Of a stretch of DNA of 64,000 bases, positions 31,724 through 41,906 are shown in pieces. Positions within the stretch are counted from its first letter, which is position 1, and each line of letters opens with the position of its first letter. Under the pieces are notes generated by a model that did no database searches, was not told the DNA's origin, and worked only from the letters and a program-made list of their open reading frames with translations. The stretch comes from Pontibacter litorisediminis (GTDB taxonomy: Bacteria; Bacteroidota; Bacteroidia; Cytophagales; Hymenobacteraceae). Made by a program: the position numbers and the translations under genes. The DNA lies in assembly GCF_029360645.1 (NCBI RefSeq), contig NZ_JARDUA010000008.1:1-64000 (forward strand). Reading direction: 5' to 3'.

Positions 31724-31915
31724 ATGAAATCAATAAAAAAATTATCGCTAAAGAAAACTGTAGTTGCAAAATTGAACAACGACCAATTAGAAGGAATAGT
31801 AGGGGGGTATGTAGCAGCAGCTACAGGTACATGCTCCGCTAACTGTGCTACAAAAGAATCGACCATTACGCTTTGTGTGGCAATCCCAGATTGTACTAAA
31901 GGCTGTCCATGTTAA
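31724..31915 (+). CDS. lanA: Class I lanthipeptide precursor, GG leader, six core cysteines
   Basis: A 63-aa precursor. The leader, residues 1-28, has the Bacteroidetes pattern KKLSLKKTVVAKLNNDQLEG and ends IVGG, the double-glycine site of C39 peptidases. The 35-residue core starts YVAAATGTC and has six cysteines (residues 37, 41, 51, 57, 61, 63) and eight Ser/Thr, ample for up to six thioether rings. The C-terminus PDCTKGCPC packs three cysteines. It lies between lanB1 and lanC in the same direction and has its own terminator downstream. Confidence 0.92.
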   Translation: MKSIKKLSLKKTVVAKLNNDQLEGIVGGYVAAATGTCSANCATKESTITLCVAIPDCTKGCPC

Positions 31916-32229
31916 TAATACAAAAGCCAACAAAGTAATTTCGTTGGTCATTTCACTGTATCAGCACATAATGGTACAAAAATAAACATGCTGTGTGTCA
32001 TGTGTTTATTTTTAACCTTAACCAATCCAAAGGTTAAAATGTAGCTGTTTTCACCAATAACATAACCTAAAGAGACAACCGCATGCCGAGGGCCAATGAG
32101 GAACCTCCCCTATAAAGCCTCACTTTGGTCTTATTATCTTCTCAATGTGAAATGTCTCAGGGATGAAGAAGTAAAGAAAGGGAAGACACAATCTTAACAC
32201 CTTATAAGAACTGATCATTTAGATAAACC
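31916..32229 (+). terminator. Terminator at 31976-32014 within a 314-bp gap after the precursor
   Basis: AAAAATAAACATG pairs with CATGTGTTTATTTTT (one bulge) at about 31976-32014, and is flanked by A and T runs. It should separate abundant precursor mRNA from the biosynthetic genes, while partial read-through to lanC is possible. The rest of the gap (32015-32229) shows no gene. Confidence 0.7.
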
Positions 32230-33486
32230 ATGGTAAACGTTGATATAAGACCACCTCAAAACCTTGTTGATTTATTATTGCCACGTCTAGAAAAAGCAGT
32301 TTATAACGATCAGTATCAAGTAATGGGACTGCTGACAGGTCGAACAGCGCATATTCTGTTTTACGCTTATCTGTCAAAGCACACAAAGAATGAAAAATAC
32401 TTTGATAAAGCGCTGGAGCGTATTGATGAGGTGTATGCGCTCTTCGATCAATATAAGGATAAACATGATGTTTATTCATATGGAGGAGGGGTCCTTGGCT
32501 TAGCCTGGGTACTCAGGTTATTGCATAAGGAAGGGATGATCTCAGTTGACATCGATGATGTATTAGAAGACATTGACGGCGTGGTGGATGATTTTCTAAA
32601 TAAGGATCTCAAGAATCATAAGTATGATCCATTATATGGGTATGTCAGCAAAGGAATTTACTTGCTTGAGCGAGTGCCAGAGCAAAGGGCTGTAGATGGT
32701 TTAGCCCGCATTGTGGATACACTGGTAAAAGAAGCTATTCCTGTAGGAAGTTATCTCACATGGCACAACAAGGAAAAGGATCTGTTAGTACCCACCATTG
32801 AGGGGTCGCCAAGATGGTGTGATTGTGGCATTGCACATGGCACGTCAGGAATCATCCTGTTGCTTTGCGCAATTTATGAGAAAGGTCTTTTCCGTGACAG
32901 AATAACGCCTTTAATCCAAAAAGCAGTCGGTTGGCTCCTTTCTGTTGAGGATACTGAGGAACATGCTATTTTCAAGATGCCATATTTTGTTACCTATCCT
33001 GCCATCAATACCTCCACTAGTTCTACAACGAAAGCATATAAGCTTGCCTGGTGCTACGGGGACCTGTCTATCGCCTGGACCTTAACGAAAGCCGCTAAGA
33101 CACTTGATTGTGAAAGCTGGTTGGCTGCTGCCCATAAATTGGCACTGTCCTGTGCTTCAGTACCCATACAAGATTCGGGCGTCGTGAAGGAGGATGGTAC
33201 GATTGACCCAACTTTCTGCCATGGGGCAATAGGCGTTGCTTACCTGTTGAACAAGATAAACGGGTACTTTCATGATGATAAGATGGCTTCAGCCATACAT
33301 CAATGGAAAGAGATCGCCATACGGGAAACTGGCGAATGTCTGACTCATAAAAACCTTATATGTAACCTGGAAGGGCTAAAGGAAGATTGTGGACTGCTGT
33401 ATGGATATAGCGGTATAGGGCTTGCTTTGATGGGGCTGATGGATTCAGAACTCACAGGCTGGGATGGTGCACTTCTCTTAAATTAA
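32230..33486 (+). CDS. lanC: Lanthionine synthetase C-like cyclase LanC
   Basis: A 418-aa zinc enzyme that closes thioether rings. The zinc ligands are visible: Cys275 in LAWCYGDLS, and Cys330-His331 in PTFCHGAIG. Other family motifs: GIAHGTSGIILLL at about residue 204, and a C-terminal LLYGYSGIGLALMGL. Length fits LanC. It overlaps no neighbour and lies five bases before lanB2, so the two are likely co-translated. Confidence 0.95.
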   Translation: MVNVDIRPPQNLVDLLLPRLEKAVYNDQYQVMGLLTGRTAHILFYAYLSKHTKNEKYFDKALERIDEVYALFDQYKDKHDVYSYGGGVLGLAWVLRLLHKEGMISVDIDDVLEDIDGVVDDFLNKDLKNHKYDPLYGYVSKGIYLLERVPEQRAVDGLARIVDTLVKEAIPVGSYLTWHNKEKDLLVPTIEGSPRWCDCGIAHGTSGIILLLCAIYEKGLFRDRITPLIQKAVGWLLSVEDTEEHAIFKMPYFVTYPAINTSTSSTTKAYKLAWCYGDLSIAWTLTKAAKTLDCESWLAAAHKLALSCASVPIQDSGVVKEDGTIDPTFCHGAIGVAYLLNKINGYFHDDKMASAIHQWKEIAIRETGECLTHKNLICNLEGLKEDCGLLYGYSGIGLALMGLMDSELTGWDGALLLN

Positions 33487-33491
33487 TCACC

Positions 33492-36400
33492 ATGAAAACG
33501 AACTTCTGCATATTACGGACTCCAGTGCTGTCTGTCGAGTTTCTGTTAAGCCTGAACGCAAAACTTTCTTCCCAACCAGCTGCTTTCCCATCCATTATCA
33601 AGCAGGTTGTCTCTTCAGATCCATTTTTGGAGGAGGCTATGTATGTTGCCTCGCCTGCGCTTTATGAGCAATACGAGCAGTGGACAACCGGCAAGTTACA
33701 GGACTCATCGAAGGAGGTGCAAAAGCTTTCGCTTAGTTTATACCGTTACCTCTGCAGGATGAGCAGCAGGTCTACGCCATATGGTCTTTTTGCTGGTACT
33801 ACTATGTTGAGGCCTGCTACGGACACAAAAGTTGTGCTGAGGGCTAAAGAAAGCTTCAGCCGTCATGCAAGATTAGATATGAACTGCACGACAAAGTTGG
33901 GGCAGGAGTTAGTTCGAGCTCCGCATCTACAGGAGCAGCTTCTTTTTTATCCAAACAGCAGTCTCTACAGAGCGGGAGATATGTACAAATATATAGAGGT
34001 CACCATCGATGATAACTTTTACCGCTCTTTTAGCATCTCATCAATTGAGTGGACTCCTTATTTGGAGAAGTTACTGGATGGGGCAAAAAATGGTGCGACT
34101 TGGGAGAGCCTGAGCAATGTTCTTCTTCAGGACGATATCAGTACGGAAGAGGTACAGGATTATTTAAAAGCCCTAGAGGAAGCGCAGGTATTGGTAAGCG
34201 AGCTTGAACCTAATATGACAGGTGATCAGTACGTGGACATTATTATTGACAAACTTGGAAAATTAAACGGGACCGAATTACAAAGGGATAAACTAAAAGC
34301 TATCTCACAAGAGCTTGCCTCGCAAGAAGTTGGAGTAAAAAAATACCTCAATACACTGACTAGCTTAGACAGCTTAGTCTCCTCTGTTACCAGTAAGCAT
34401 TATGTCCAAGTAGACATGTATGCTCAGACAACAGAAGGTACGATTAGCTGTGAGGTCGAATCCTATATCCAGCGCAAATTTGAAAAGCTTCACAAAATAT
34501 TTTCCCCTAAACCGAACCAAAGGCTTGAGAGATTCAAAGAAAAGTTCTTGGCAAGGTACCAAACGGAGGAAGTGCCACTAACCCATGTGCTAGACCCAGA
34601 CCTTGGGATTGGGTATGATGTTTTCACCCCGGGGCAAGCCACCAATACCCCGCTTGTTGATATGTTCCACTTCCAAAGCAGCAGTGCTGCACAAACTAAC
34701 ATCGAATGGGGAAAGAGGGAAAGCTTGTTGCTTAACAAGGTGCTGCAAGCTGTATCACAGGGAAAGAAGGTCGTGCACCTGACAGATGAAGATGTTGAAA
34801 GCATGTCGAACTACAAGGGGAGCAACGCAGGAGGGGCCAGTGTGCTCGGCACTCTACTCAGGCACAACCAGGGTAGTCATTCCTCTGAAGTGGACTGGAA
34901 GTTCCAGCTTAGGGTTATTAGCGGCTATTCCAGTTTAAATCTGATAAGCCGTTTTTGTCACGGTAGCAAGCAGCTGGCAGAGCAGGCTGCAATGCAGCTA
35001 AAGGAAGAGCCACAAGATGACTCGGTTATAGTTGCAGAAGTTACACATCTTCCCCAAGCCCGGCATGGGAACGTATTGTTACGTCCTCAACTGAGGGAAT
35101 ACGAAATTCCCTACCTCTCAAGATCTACATGTGCATCAGACAAAATAATTAGTATTAATGACTTGTATGTCAGCGTTCAGAATAATACTGTAATCTTGCG
35201 CTCGAAACGGCTTAAAAAGCAAATTGTGCCGCGGCATACGAATGCTTTTAACGGTAATATTTCCAGTCTGCCCGTCTTCAAGTTTTTCTATGACCTCCAG
35301 CAGCAGGAGACACACTACCACTTAGCCGGATGGGATTGGGGCTTTTTAGCGGAACAACCGTTTCTGCCGAGGGTCGAGTATGATAAGCTTATTTTAACAC
35401 CGGCTCGTTGGGTACTGCACAAGAAAGCATTGCCAGGAATGGAGCGGGTGGAACTGGAAAACCTGTCATCTTTCTGCAAGGACTATTTTGAGAGAATTGA
35501 GTTACCCGCTCTTGTTCAAATTGTCGATGGTGATAATGAGTTGCTGGTTGACACGACAAATAGTGTTAGTCTTAAGTTTTTAACTGATAAAATCGTCAAA
35601 GAGGGATATGTACATGTTGTGGAGTTTTTACAAACACCTGATAACTGTGTCGTTTCCGGACCGGATGGGAAGCATGCCAGTGAGCTTGTCATCCCCATCA
35701 GCCTATCAGGAGTTGAAAGGAACCCGTGGGAGAATTATGTCAGCTTCAGAAACGCGCTGGCAAAGTCTGCTTCTATTGAGAGGGCATTTGCCCCTGGTTC
35801 TGATTGGATGTACATCAAGGTATATGGCGGGCATGGTATCTGTGATAGGATAATCAGAGACACCGTACTGCCACTGGTGCAAGAACTAAAAGAAGAGCAT
35901 CTCATTGAGAAGTGGTTTTTTATTAGGTATGGAGACCCTGATAATCACCTGCGCATTCGTTTTAATAACAGCAGAAATCCCTTCTTATTGCAGTCCGTCC
36001 TGCACAGAATGCATGAACGTCTCCAACCCCTACTTCTTTCAGGCAATGTACAGAAAGTTCAGGTTGATACGTACCAACGGGAGATCGAGCGTTACGGGGT
36101 ACGTACTATGCTGGACTGCGAGGGTCTTTTTACCTATGACAGTGAAGCTGTTGCCCAACTACTGCGTTTTATGTATGCGCATGAACTGGATGAGGAGTTC
36201 CGGTGGAAAGCAGCTTTGATAGGCATGGACACCCTGTTGAATGACTTTGGGTTTGAACCTGAAGAGAAGTTAGACATGGTCAAACAATGGCGAGATGCTT
36301 TTTTTGCAGAACATGGAGGGCACAAGCTCTTGAGTATTCAACTGGATAAGTCCTATCGCAACCACGCCACAACGGTAGTCGCGCTGCTTTCAGAGGAGTG

Positions 36401-36671
36401 GCAGGGGGAGACTTTAGGTCATGTCAGAGCTATATTCCATGAACGGAGCTTGTCTTCACAGCCTCATATCGAAAGAATAGTACTTGCTTATAACATGCAG
36501 AAGGGGAGCTTGAGGGAATTGGTGCAAAGTCTCTTACACATGTTCCTAAACCGCGTGTTTAACGCAAAGCAAAGGCAACATGAGTTGGTCTTGTATCATT
36601 TCTTGCATAAAGCATACCGCACCCTGCTGGCCACAAAAAAATACCGGGAAACTGCCCTAACCGGTGCTTAA
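33492..36671 (+). CDS. lanB2: Lantibiotic dehydratase LanB2, full length
   Basis: A 1059-aa second class I dehydratase, collinear with LanB1 but clearly diverged. The N-terminal domain has RMSSRSTPYGLFAGTT (about residues 89-104), and the C-terminal elimination domain starts near residue 770 (GSDWMYIKVYGGHGICDRIIRD) with WFFIRYGDPDNHLRIRF. Both domains seem complete, so it is not a broken copy. Two full dehydratases in a cluster with one evident precursor is unusual; they may split the Ser/Thr sites or serve different precursors. Its base composition is more AT-rich than that of lanB1. Confidence 0.93.
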   Translation: MKTNFCILRTPVLSVEFLLSLNAKLSSQPAAFPSIIKQVVSSDPFLEEAMYVASPALYEQYEQWTTGKLQDSSKEVQKLSLSLYRYLCRMSSRSTPYGLFAGTTMLRPATDTKVVLRAKESFSRHARLDMNCTTKLGQELVRAPHLQEQLLFYPNSSLYRAGDMYKYIEVTIDDNFYRSFSISSIEWTPYLEKLLDGAKNGATWESLSNVLLQDDISTEEVQDYLKALEEAQVLVSELEPNMTGDQYVDIIIDKLGKLNGTELQRDKLKAISQELASQEVGVKKYLNTLTSLDSLVSSVTSKHYVQVDMYAQTTEGTISCEVESYIQRKFEKLHKIFSPKPNQRLERFKEKFLARYQTEEVPLTHVLDPDLGIGYDVFTPGQATNTPLVDMFHFQSSSAAQTNIEWGKRESLLLNKVLQAVSQGKKVVHLTDEDVESMSNYKGSNAGGASVLGTLLRHNQGSHSSEVDWKFQLRVISGYSSLNLISRFCHGSKQLAEQAAMQLKEEPQDDSVIVAEVTHLPQARHGNVLLRPQLREYEIPYLSRSTCASDKIISINDLYVSVQNNTVILRSKRLKKQIVPRHTNAFNGNISSLPVFKFFYDLQQQETHYHLAGWDWGFLAEQPFLPRVEYDKLILTPARWVLHKKALPGMERVELENLSSFCKDYFERIELPALVQIVDGDNELLVDTTNSVSLKFLTDKIVKEGYVHVVEFLQTPDNCVVSGPDGKHASELVIPISLSGVERNPWENYVSFRNALAKSASIERAFAPGSDWMYIKVYGGHGICDRIIRDTVLPLVQELKEEHLIEKWFFIRYGDPDNHLRIRFNNSRNPFLLQSVLHRMHERLQPLLLSGNVQKVQVDTYQREIERYGVRTMLDCEGLFTYDSEAVAQLLRFMYAHELDEEFRWKAALIGMDTLLNDFGFEPEEKLDMVKQWRDAFFAEHGGHKLLSIQLDKSYRNHATTVVALLSEEWQGETLGHVRAIFHERSLSSQPHIERIVLAYNMQKGSLRELVQSLLHMFLNRVFNAKQRQHELVLYHFLHKAYRTLLATKKYRETALTGA

Positions 36672-36701
36672 CTTTTTATATCTCTTGATTAATTAATTAC
36701 A

Positions 36702-38138
36702 ATGAATCCACGTATGATACCTTTTGCTAAAGCTTTGTTTTTCTGTTGCTTCCTCATGAAAATTTGTATGGGCCAAGCGCAAGGGTTACCTGCTGGAGAC
36801 TGGGTTGGAGAACTGAACCTCGGCGGCGCTAACACGCACCAGGTTATCTTCAGCTTTAGGACTTCTGGAGTTGGAGAAACGAAAGTTCTTGTATCTATCC
36901 CTTCAACAGGCATGCATGATTTACAGGCGAGCAATGTGGTCATGAGGGGAGATAGCCTGCTGCTCAACATCAAAGATCATATGAGCCACTACATGTATAA
37001 AGCGTTCTATGATGATAAGTCAGGGACGATTGAAGGTGTGTTTGCTGTCTTTGGTTCAAAGGGAGGCTTCCCTTTGAATTTCAAACCTACTGATGCAGCG
37101 TCTTTGCGTCCCGCTCGCCCTCAAACTCCGCAAGGGCCTTTCTCCTATGATGTCCTTCCCATAACCTTTGCAGGAGGTGATAAGGGAATTACGTTGAAAG
37201 GTACGATCACGGCTCCCAAAGGGAGGAGAAGCGTACCGGGCATCGTTTTAATATCCGGCTCAGGACCGCATAACCGAGATGGGGAGCAGTTCTACCATAA
37301 GACCTTTATGGTGCTGGCTGACGCGCTTACAAAAAAAGGCTTTGCTGTTTTACGTTATGATGAGCGTGGGGTCGGTGAGTCTTCTGGAAATTACGCTGGA
37401 AACTTCACAGAGGACTTTGCCAGAGATGCAGCTGCAGCTGTTGCTGCTTTACGGGATTACAAAAAACTGCGGATAAAGGATGTGTTTGTTGTAGGCCACA
37501 GTGAAGGAACCTTGATGGCCCAAATAGTGGCTGCGCAGGATCCTGCGATAGCAGGGGTTGTGCTGTTAGCTGCGGCCGGCCAAACAGGTGTTGAATTCAA
37601 TAAGACGCAGTACCGTGCAACCTTAAGGGCGCAGGGAAAACCGGAAGCGGGGCAGGAGCTCGAAATCTTTGATAAATGCTATGAAATTGTGGCTGCATCA
37701 CCAGACAGTGCCGCAGCCGTGGCGAACCTGCACAACTGGTTTGACGAGCTTGAAATCGAGCCCCGTTACAGGGCGATGTTCATTAATCCAGTCATGAATC
37801 CCTGGCGATACCACTCCCTGCATTTCGACCCTTCACCGTTCCAGCATAAAATCAAGGCCCCCGTTTTAGCCATAACAGGAGATAATGACTCCCAAACCCC
37901 TGCGGAACCTAATTTGGCGGCGATCAAAGCCGGACTTCGTGAGGGTGGTAATACCAATTTTACCGGAGTTGTGTTACCAAAGGTAAATCATTTCATGCAG
38001 ACCTCCATTAAGGGGACCTATGACGAGCCTTACACTTTAGAGGAGACGTTGTCGCCTGAGGTACTTAAGATGATGAGCGATTGGCTGCTAAACCAGGCTC
38101 AAAAATCTGGTTATCTCAAAGCGTCAACACAGCATTGA
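36702..38138 (+). CDS. Exported alpha/beta hydrolase of the lanthipeptide cluster
   Basis: A 478-aa secreted hydrolase. The signal peptide covers about residues 1-25 (FFCCFLMKICMGQAQG). The N-terminal part to about 130 is a beta domain. The hydrolase domain starts ITLKGTITAPKG, with oxyanion-type GSGPHNRDG, RYDERGVGES, and nucleophile Ser267 in VGHSEGTL. A late His (KVNHFMQ) and Asp (TGDNDSQ) complete the triad. Such serine hydrolases occur widely in Bacteroidetes; in this cluster it might trim or degrade the peptide outside the cytosol (immunity or maturation). That role is inferred from position only. Confidence 0.88.
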   Translation: MNPRMIPFAKALFFCCFLMKICMGQAQGLPAGDWVGELNLGGANTHQVIFSFRTSGVGETKVLVSIPSTGMHDLQASNVVMRGDSLLLNIKDHMSHYMYKAFYDDKSGTIEGVFAVFGSKGGFPLNFKPTDAASLRPARPQTPQGPFSYDVLPITFAGGDKGITLKGTITAPKGRRSVPGIVLISGSGPHNRDGEQFYHKTFMVLADALTKKGFAVLRYDERGVGESSGNYAGNFTEDFARDAAAAVAALRDYKKLRIKDVFVVGHSEGTLMAQIVAAQDPAIAGVVLLAAAGQTGVEFNKTQYRATLRAQGKPEAGQELEIFDKCYEIVAASPDSAAAVANLHNWFDELEIEPRYRAMFINPVMNPWRYHSLHFDPSPFQHKIKAPVLAITGDNDSQTPAEPNLAAIKAGLREGGNTNFTGVVLPKVNHFMQTSIKGTYDEPYTLEETLSPEVLKMMSDWLLNQAQKSGYLKASTQH

Positions 38139-38285
38139 AAGCCACAGGAATACGGGGCAGTAGGAAGCTCCTGCTCCTGTTTATGGGTTCATAACTTGTA
38201 GACATCATACCAACGCAAAGGCGACCTTTGCGCAGCGTGGAAGCCAGTGTAGCTTTTGTGTTGCATAAGCCATAAATCACATTCT

Positions 38286-40463
38286 ATGTCCTCGTTTACG
38301 TTTTATAGCCAGCCGAATTCAATGGACTGCGGTCCAACATGCTTGAGGATGATCTCCAAATACTATGGCAAAAGCTTATCGCTACAAGCTTTGCGGGAGA
38401 AGTGTTCCCTTAGCAAGTTAGGGGTTTCCTTGCTGGCTGTTAGTGAGGCTGCTGAGGGTATTGGTTTCCACACTCAAGGATTAAGAACTACGTTTGAGGG
38501 GCTTAGGGATGAAGTACAGTTACCGTGCATCGTTTTTTGGGAAAGCAACCATTTCGTTGTTGTTTACAAGATAACCAGGAACAAGGTATATGTGGCAGAT
38601 CCTGGTAAGGCACTCATGCAGTACTCTCATAAAGAGTTCAAGGAAGGTTGGTTGTCAGCAGATGAGGCAGGCATAATTCTAGCACTAAAGCCGACCTCTA
38701 AATTCCATGAATTGGAGGAGGAAGCACAAGACTCCAAGCTTAACTTTCGATCCCTGCTCAAGTATGGTCTCGCATACAAGGGCTTATTGGTTCAACTGTT
38801 TATAGGCATACTTCTTGGAAGCTTACTGCAACTTATCTTTCCTTTTCTGACACAATCAATCGTTGATGTTGGGATCAATACACAGAACATCAACTTTATT
38901 TATTTGATTCTCCTAGCACAAATCATGTTATTCATTGGGAGAACCTCAGTAGATTTCATCAGGAGCTGGATACTCCTGCATATAAGTATCCGGGTAAATA
39001 TCTCCATACTGACAGAGTTTGTCACAAAGCTAACACGACTACCACTCTCTTTCTTTGACACGAAGCACTTTGGAGATATCATGCAAAGGCTAAGCGATCA
39101 CAAAAAGATTGAGCATTTCTTAACAGCGACCACGCTCTCGATTATATTCTCTGTTTTCTCTATTCTGGTATTCAGTGTTGTGCTGGCTGCCTATGATACT
39201 AGCCTGCTGATTGTTTTTGGAATCGGTAGTTTGCTTTATGCTGGCTGGATAACACTCTTTTTAAAGCCCAGACGTTCACTTGACTTTAAGAGCTTTGCTT
39301 TACAGGCGCGTGACCAAAGTAACACGGTGAGCCTCATTAACGGGATGCAGGAGATTAAAATGGCCAATGCCGAGTTGTCTAAGCGATGGGAATGGGAAAA
39401 GATTCAGGCCAAGATCTCCAAACTGAGGACAAAACAGTTAGCCTTGGACCAGTACCAGCAGTCTGGGGCAGTTTTCTTAAATGAGACAAAAAACATATTG
39501 ATCACGTTTCTGTCTGCCAAAGCTGTGCTAGAGGGGCAAATGACACTCGGTGCCATGTTGGCTGTGCAATACATTGTTGGGCAGTTAAATAGTCCAATTG
39601 AACAACTCCTTCTTTTCTTGAAGTCCTACCAAGATGCTAAACTGTCCCTGGAGCGCTTAAATGATGTGCATATTTTAGAAGACGAGGAGCCCGCTAATAA
39701 ATCGAAGCTGATGGAGCTTCCTTCTCATAAAACCCTAACACTTCGGGATGTCTCTTTCAAGTATAGCGGAGCTGATGCCCTAGTATTGCGGAATATATCC
39801 TTGAGTATACCCCAAGGTAAAACAACAGCTATTGTAGGGATGAGTGGTAGCGGCAAAACAACTTTGCTTAAACTGCTACTCAAATTTTATGAGCCTATTC
39901 AGGGAGATATCCAGGCAGGTCATGTACCTCTGAAGCATATTCATCAAAAAGTGTGGCGCAAAGACTGTGGCATTGTCATGCAGGATGGGTATATCTTTTC
40001 AGATACTGTTAAAAATAACATTGCTGTTGGAGAGGAAGCTGTGGACATGGAGCGCTTGCTGCAAGCGCTGAAGGTGGCAAACATCCTGGATGTAGTGGAA
40101 CGCCTTCCACAGGGGGTAAACACTAAGATTGGTGCTGAGGGACAAGGTTTGAGCCAAGGACAAAAACAACGGATCTTAATTGCACGGGCTGTTTACAAAG
40201 ATCCCGACTATATTTTTTTTGATGAGGCAACAAACGCCTTAGATACGAGCAATGAGGGACAGATTATGCAGAACCTGGAGAATTTTTTCCTAGGTAGAAC
40301 TGTGGTGGTGGTGGCCCATCGGCTTAGTACGGTTCGCAATGCAGATCAGATAGTTGTCCTGGAAAATGGTACTATTGTGGAAAGAGGAACTCATTACGAG
40401 CTTGTCTGCCAAGAAGGGGCCTATTACCGGCTTGTCCAAAATCAGTTAGCATTAGAAAGCTAG
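38286..40463 (+). CDS. lanT: C39-peptidase ABC exporter (LanT)
   Basis: A 725-aa exporter that cleaves GG leaders and exports the peptide. The N-terminal C39 peptidase has Cys15 (NSMDCGPTCLRMI), a His in WESNHFVVVYK and Asp in VADPGK. A six-helix membrane domain spans residues about 155-430. The nucleotide-binding domain has Walker A GMSGSGKTT, signature GLSQGQKQRI, Walker B YIFFDEAT and His VAHRLST. The start at 38286 was chosen because it opens the peptidase; a frame ten codons longer has no support. The double-glycine site of the precursor fits. Confidence 0.95.
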   Translation: MSSFTFYSQPNSMDCGPTCLRMISKYYGKSLSLQALREKCSLSKLGVSLLAVSEAAEGIGFHTQGLRTTFEGLRDEVQLPCIVFWESNHFVVVYKITRNKVYVADPGKALMQYSHKEFKEGWLSADEAGIILALKPTSKFHELEEEAQDSKLNFRSLLKYGLAYKGLLVQLFIGILLGSLLQLIFPFLTQSIVDVGINTQNINFIYLILLAQIMLFIGRTSVDFIRSWILLHISIRVNISILTEFVTKLTRLPLSFFDTKHFGDIMQRLSDHKKIEHFLTATTLSIIFSVFSILVFSVVLAAYDTSLLIVFGIGSLLYAGWITLFLKPRRSLDFKSFALQARDQSNTVSLINGMQEIKMANAELSKRWEWEKIQAKISKLRTKQLALDQYQQSGAVFLNETKNILITFLSAKAVLEGQMTLGAMLAVQYIVGQLNSPIEQLLLFLKSYQDAKLSLERLNDVHILEDEEPANKSKLMELPSHKTLTLRDVSFKYSGADALVLRNISLSIPQGKTTAIVGMSGSGKTTLLKLLLKFYEPIQGDIQAGHVPLKHIHQKVWRKDCGIVMQDGYIFSDTVKNNIAVGEEAVDMERLLQALKVANILDVVERLPQGVNTKIGAEGQGLSQGQKQRILIARAVYKDPDYIFFDEATNALDTSNEGQIMQNLENFFLGRTVVVVAHRLSTVRNADQIVVLENGTIVERGTHYELVCQEGAYYRLVQNQLALES

Positions 40464-40467
40464 ATCA

Positions 40468-41757
40468 ATGCCAATAGAATACCGTGAGCGTGAAGCTGTG
40501 CACAGTGACGAAGTCGATGACTTCATCAGTAAACCTCCTGCGTGGATCCTTCGATGGGGAGCAACAATTCTCCTTGTAATCCTGTGCTGTGTGGGGGCTG
40601 GGGCCTACTTTATTTCCTATCCGGAGGTAGTAAGCACCCCTTTAGTGCTCTCCTCTAGTTCCTTACCGGTGCCTGTCGCCTCCCATGTTCAAGGCCAGGT
40701 ACAGCAGCTCCTGGTTGAGGACAGGCAGAACGTTAGCCAAGGGCAGGAGTTGGCTCTTATGGAAAGTACAGCAAATTATGAGCAAGTGCTACGGTTAACT
40801 ACTTTGCTAGATTCCTTGCAGGCAGCCCTATCAAAAGGTGAGTTCGAACGCATGCAGGATCCCAATGGCTTTGGCCTAGAGCGTTTAGGCGAATTGCAGG
40901 TCCCATTTCAGGTTTTTAATAAGTCATTTTCAAGGTACAGGATTTACTCAGATAGCTACTATCAGATCAAGAGAAACAGTTTGAAGAAGGAGCTCGCAGG
41001 TCTAGAGGCCGTACATCAAGCACTGCTCCACAGAAAATCCCTGCACGAGGATAACATAACCTTAGCGGAACAGGAGTTTGAGAAGCAGGAAGAACTGTAT
41101 CGGAACAAGGTTATATCTGCTACCGAATTCTCTAATGCCAAAAGTTTACTGTTAGGAAAACGGTTACCCCTTACACAAGTAGAGCATGAAATATTTGATA
41201 GCATCACACGGCAAAACGCGAAACGGAATGAAATCATAGAGTTTGAGAAGTCTATCTTGGAAGAACAAGAGGAGCTTACGCAGGCCCTACAAACGATGCA
41301 AAGCCATGTGAGTGAATGGCGTAAAAAGTATATTGTCACAGCGCCGCAACGGGGAGAGGTGGTCTATAGTTCGTTTTTGCAGGAGAATCAGTTAGTAGAA
41401 CAAAGGGAAATCCTGTTTCACATCCTAGTAGAGCGCCAAGCGGTCTTTGGAGAGGTTCATTTGCCACAGCAAAACTTAGGAAAAGTTAAAGTCGGGCAGC
41501 TTGTTTTGGTGAAATTTGACAGTTTTCCCTTCCAGGAATTTGGAAACATCATAGGTAAAGTAGCCTATATTTCTGATGTTCCTACTCCAGATGGAGAGTA
41601 TCTGGCGAAGGTGATCTTACCGGAAGGTCTTGTCACCACTTATGGAAAGACAGTGCACTACAGACCTGGGATGTTAGCGAAGGCAGAAATCGTGACAGAG
41701 GACATCCGCCTTTTAGAAAAAGTGCTGTATAGTTTTCGGAGAGCATTTGCCAAGTAA
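40468..41757 (+). CDS. HlyD-family membrane-fusion protein
   Basis: A 429-aa periplasmic adaptor linking the ABC exporter to an outer-membrane exit. One N-terminal membrane helix (about residues 28-50, WGATILLVILCCVGAGAYFI), a lipoyl-like half motif (VPVASHVQGQVQQLLVEDRQNVSQGQELALM), a long coiled-coil, and the second half (YIVTAPQRGEVVYSSFLQENQLVEQREILFHI) follow in the usual order. It starts four bases after lanT. An outer-membrane channel gene is not seen in the cluster, so a housekeeping TolC would be needed. Confidence 0.93.
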   Translation: MPIEYREREAVHSDEVDDFISKPPAWILRWGATILLVILCCVGAGAYFISYPEVVSTPLVLSSSSLPVPVASHVQGQVQQLLVEDRQNVSQGQELALMESTANYEQVLRLTTLLDSLQAALSKGEFERMQDPNGFGLERLGELQVPFQVFNKSFSRYRIYSDSYYQIKRNSLKKELAGLEAVHQALLHRKSLHEDNITLAEQEFEKQEELYRNKVISATEFSNAKSLLLGKRLPLTQVEHEIFDSITRQNAKRNEIIEFEKSILEEQEELTQALQTMQSHVSEWRKKYIVTAPQRGEVVYSSFLQENQLVEQREILFHILVERQAVFGEVHLPQQNLGKVKVGQLVLVKFDSFPFQEFGNIIGKVAYISDVPTPDGEYLAKVILPEGLVTTYGKTVHYRPGMLAKAEIVTEDIRLLEKVLYSFRRAFAK

Positions 41758-41906
41758 AGTAGCTGGCAGACTTCGCCAACTAGCGGAATGAGGGGCTTTA
41801 TTAGCGGGGTTTCTATAAAGTGAGCGGTCAATGAAGCATCAGGCATGGGTGCCACTTTTGCTGACAATTAAAGTGACTGAGTAAAAAGGTATACAGCAGC
41901 AGGGCA

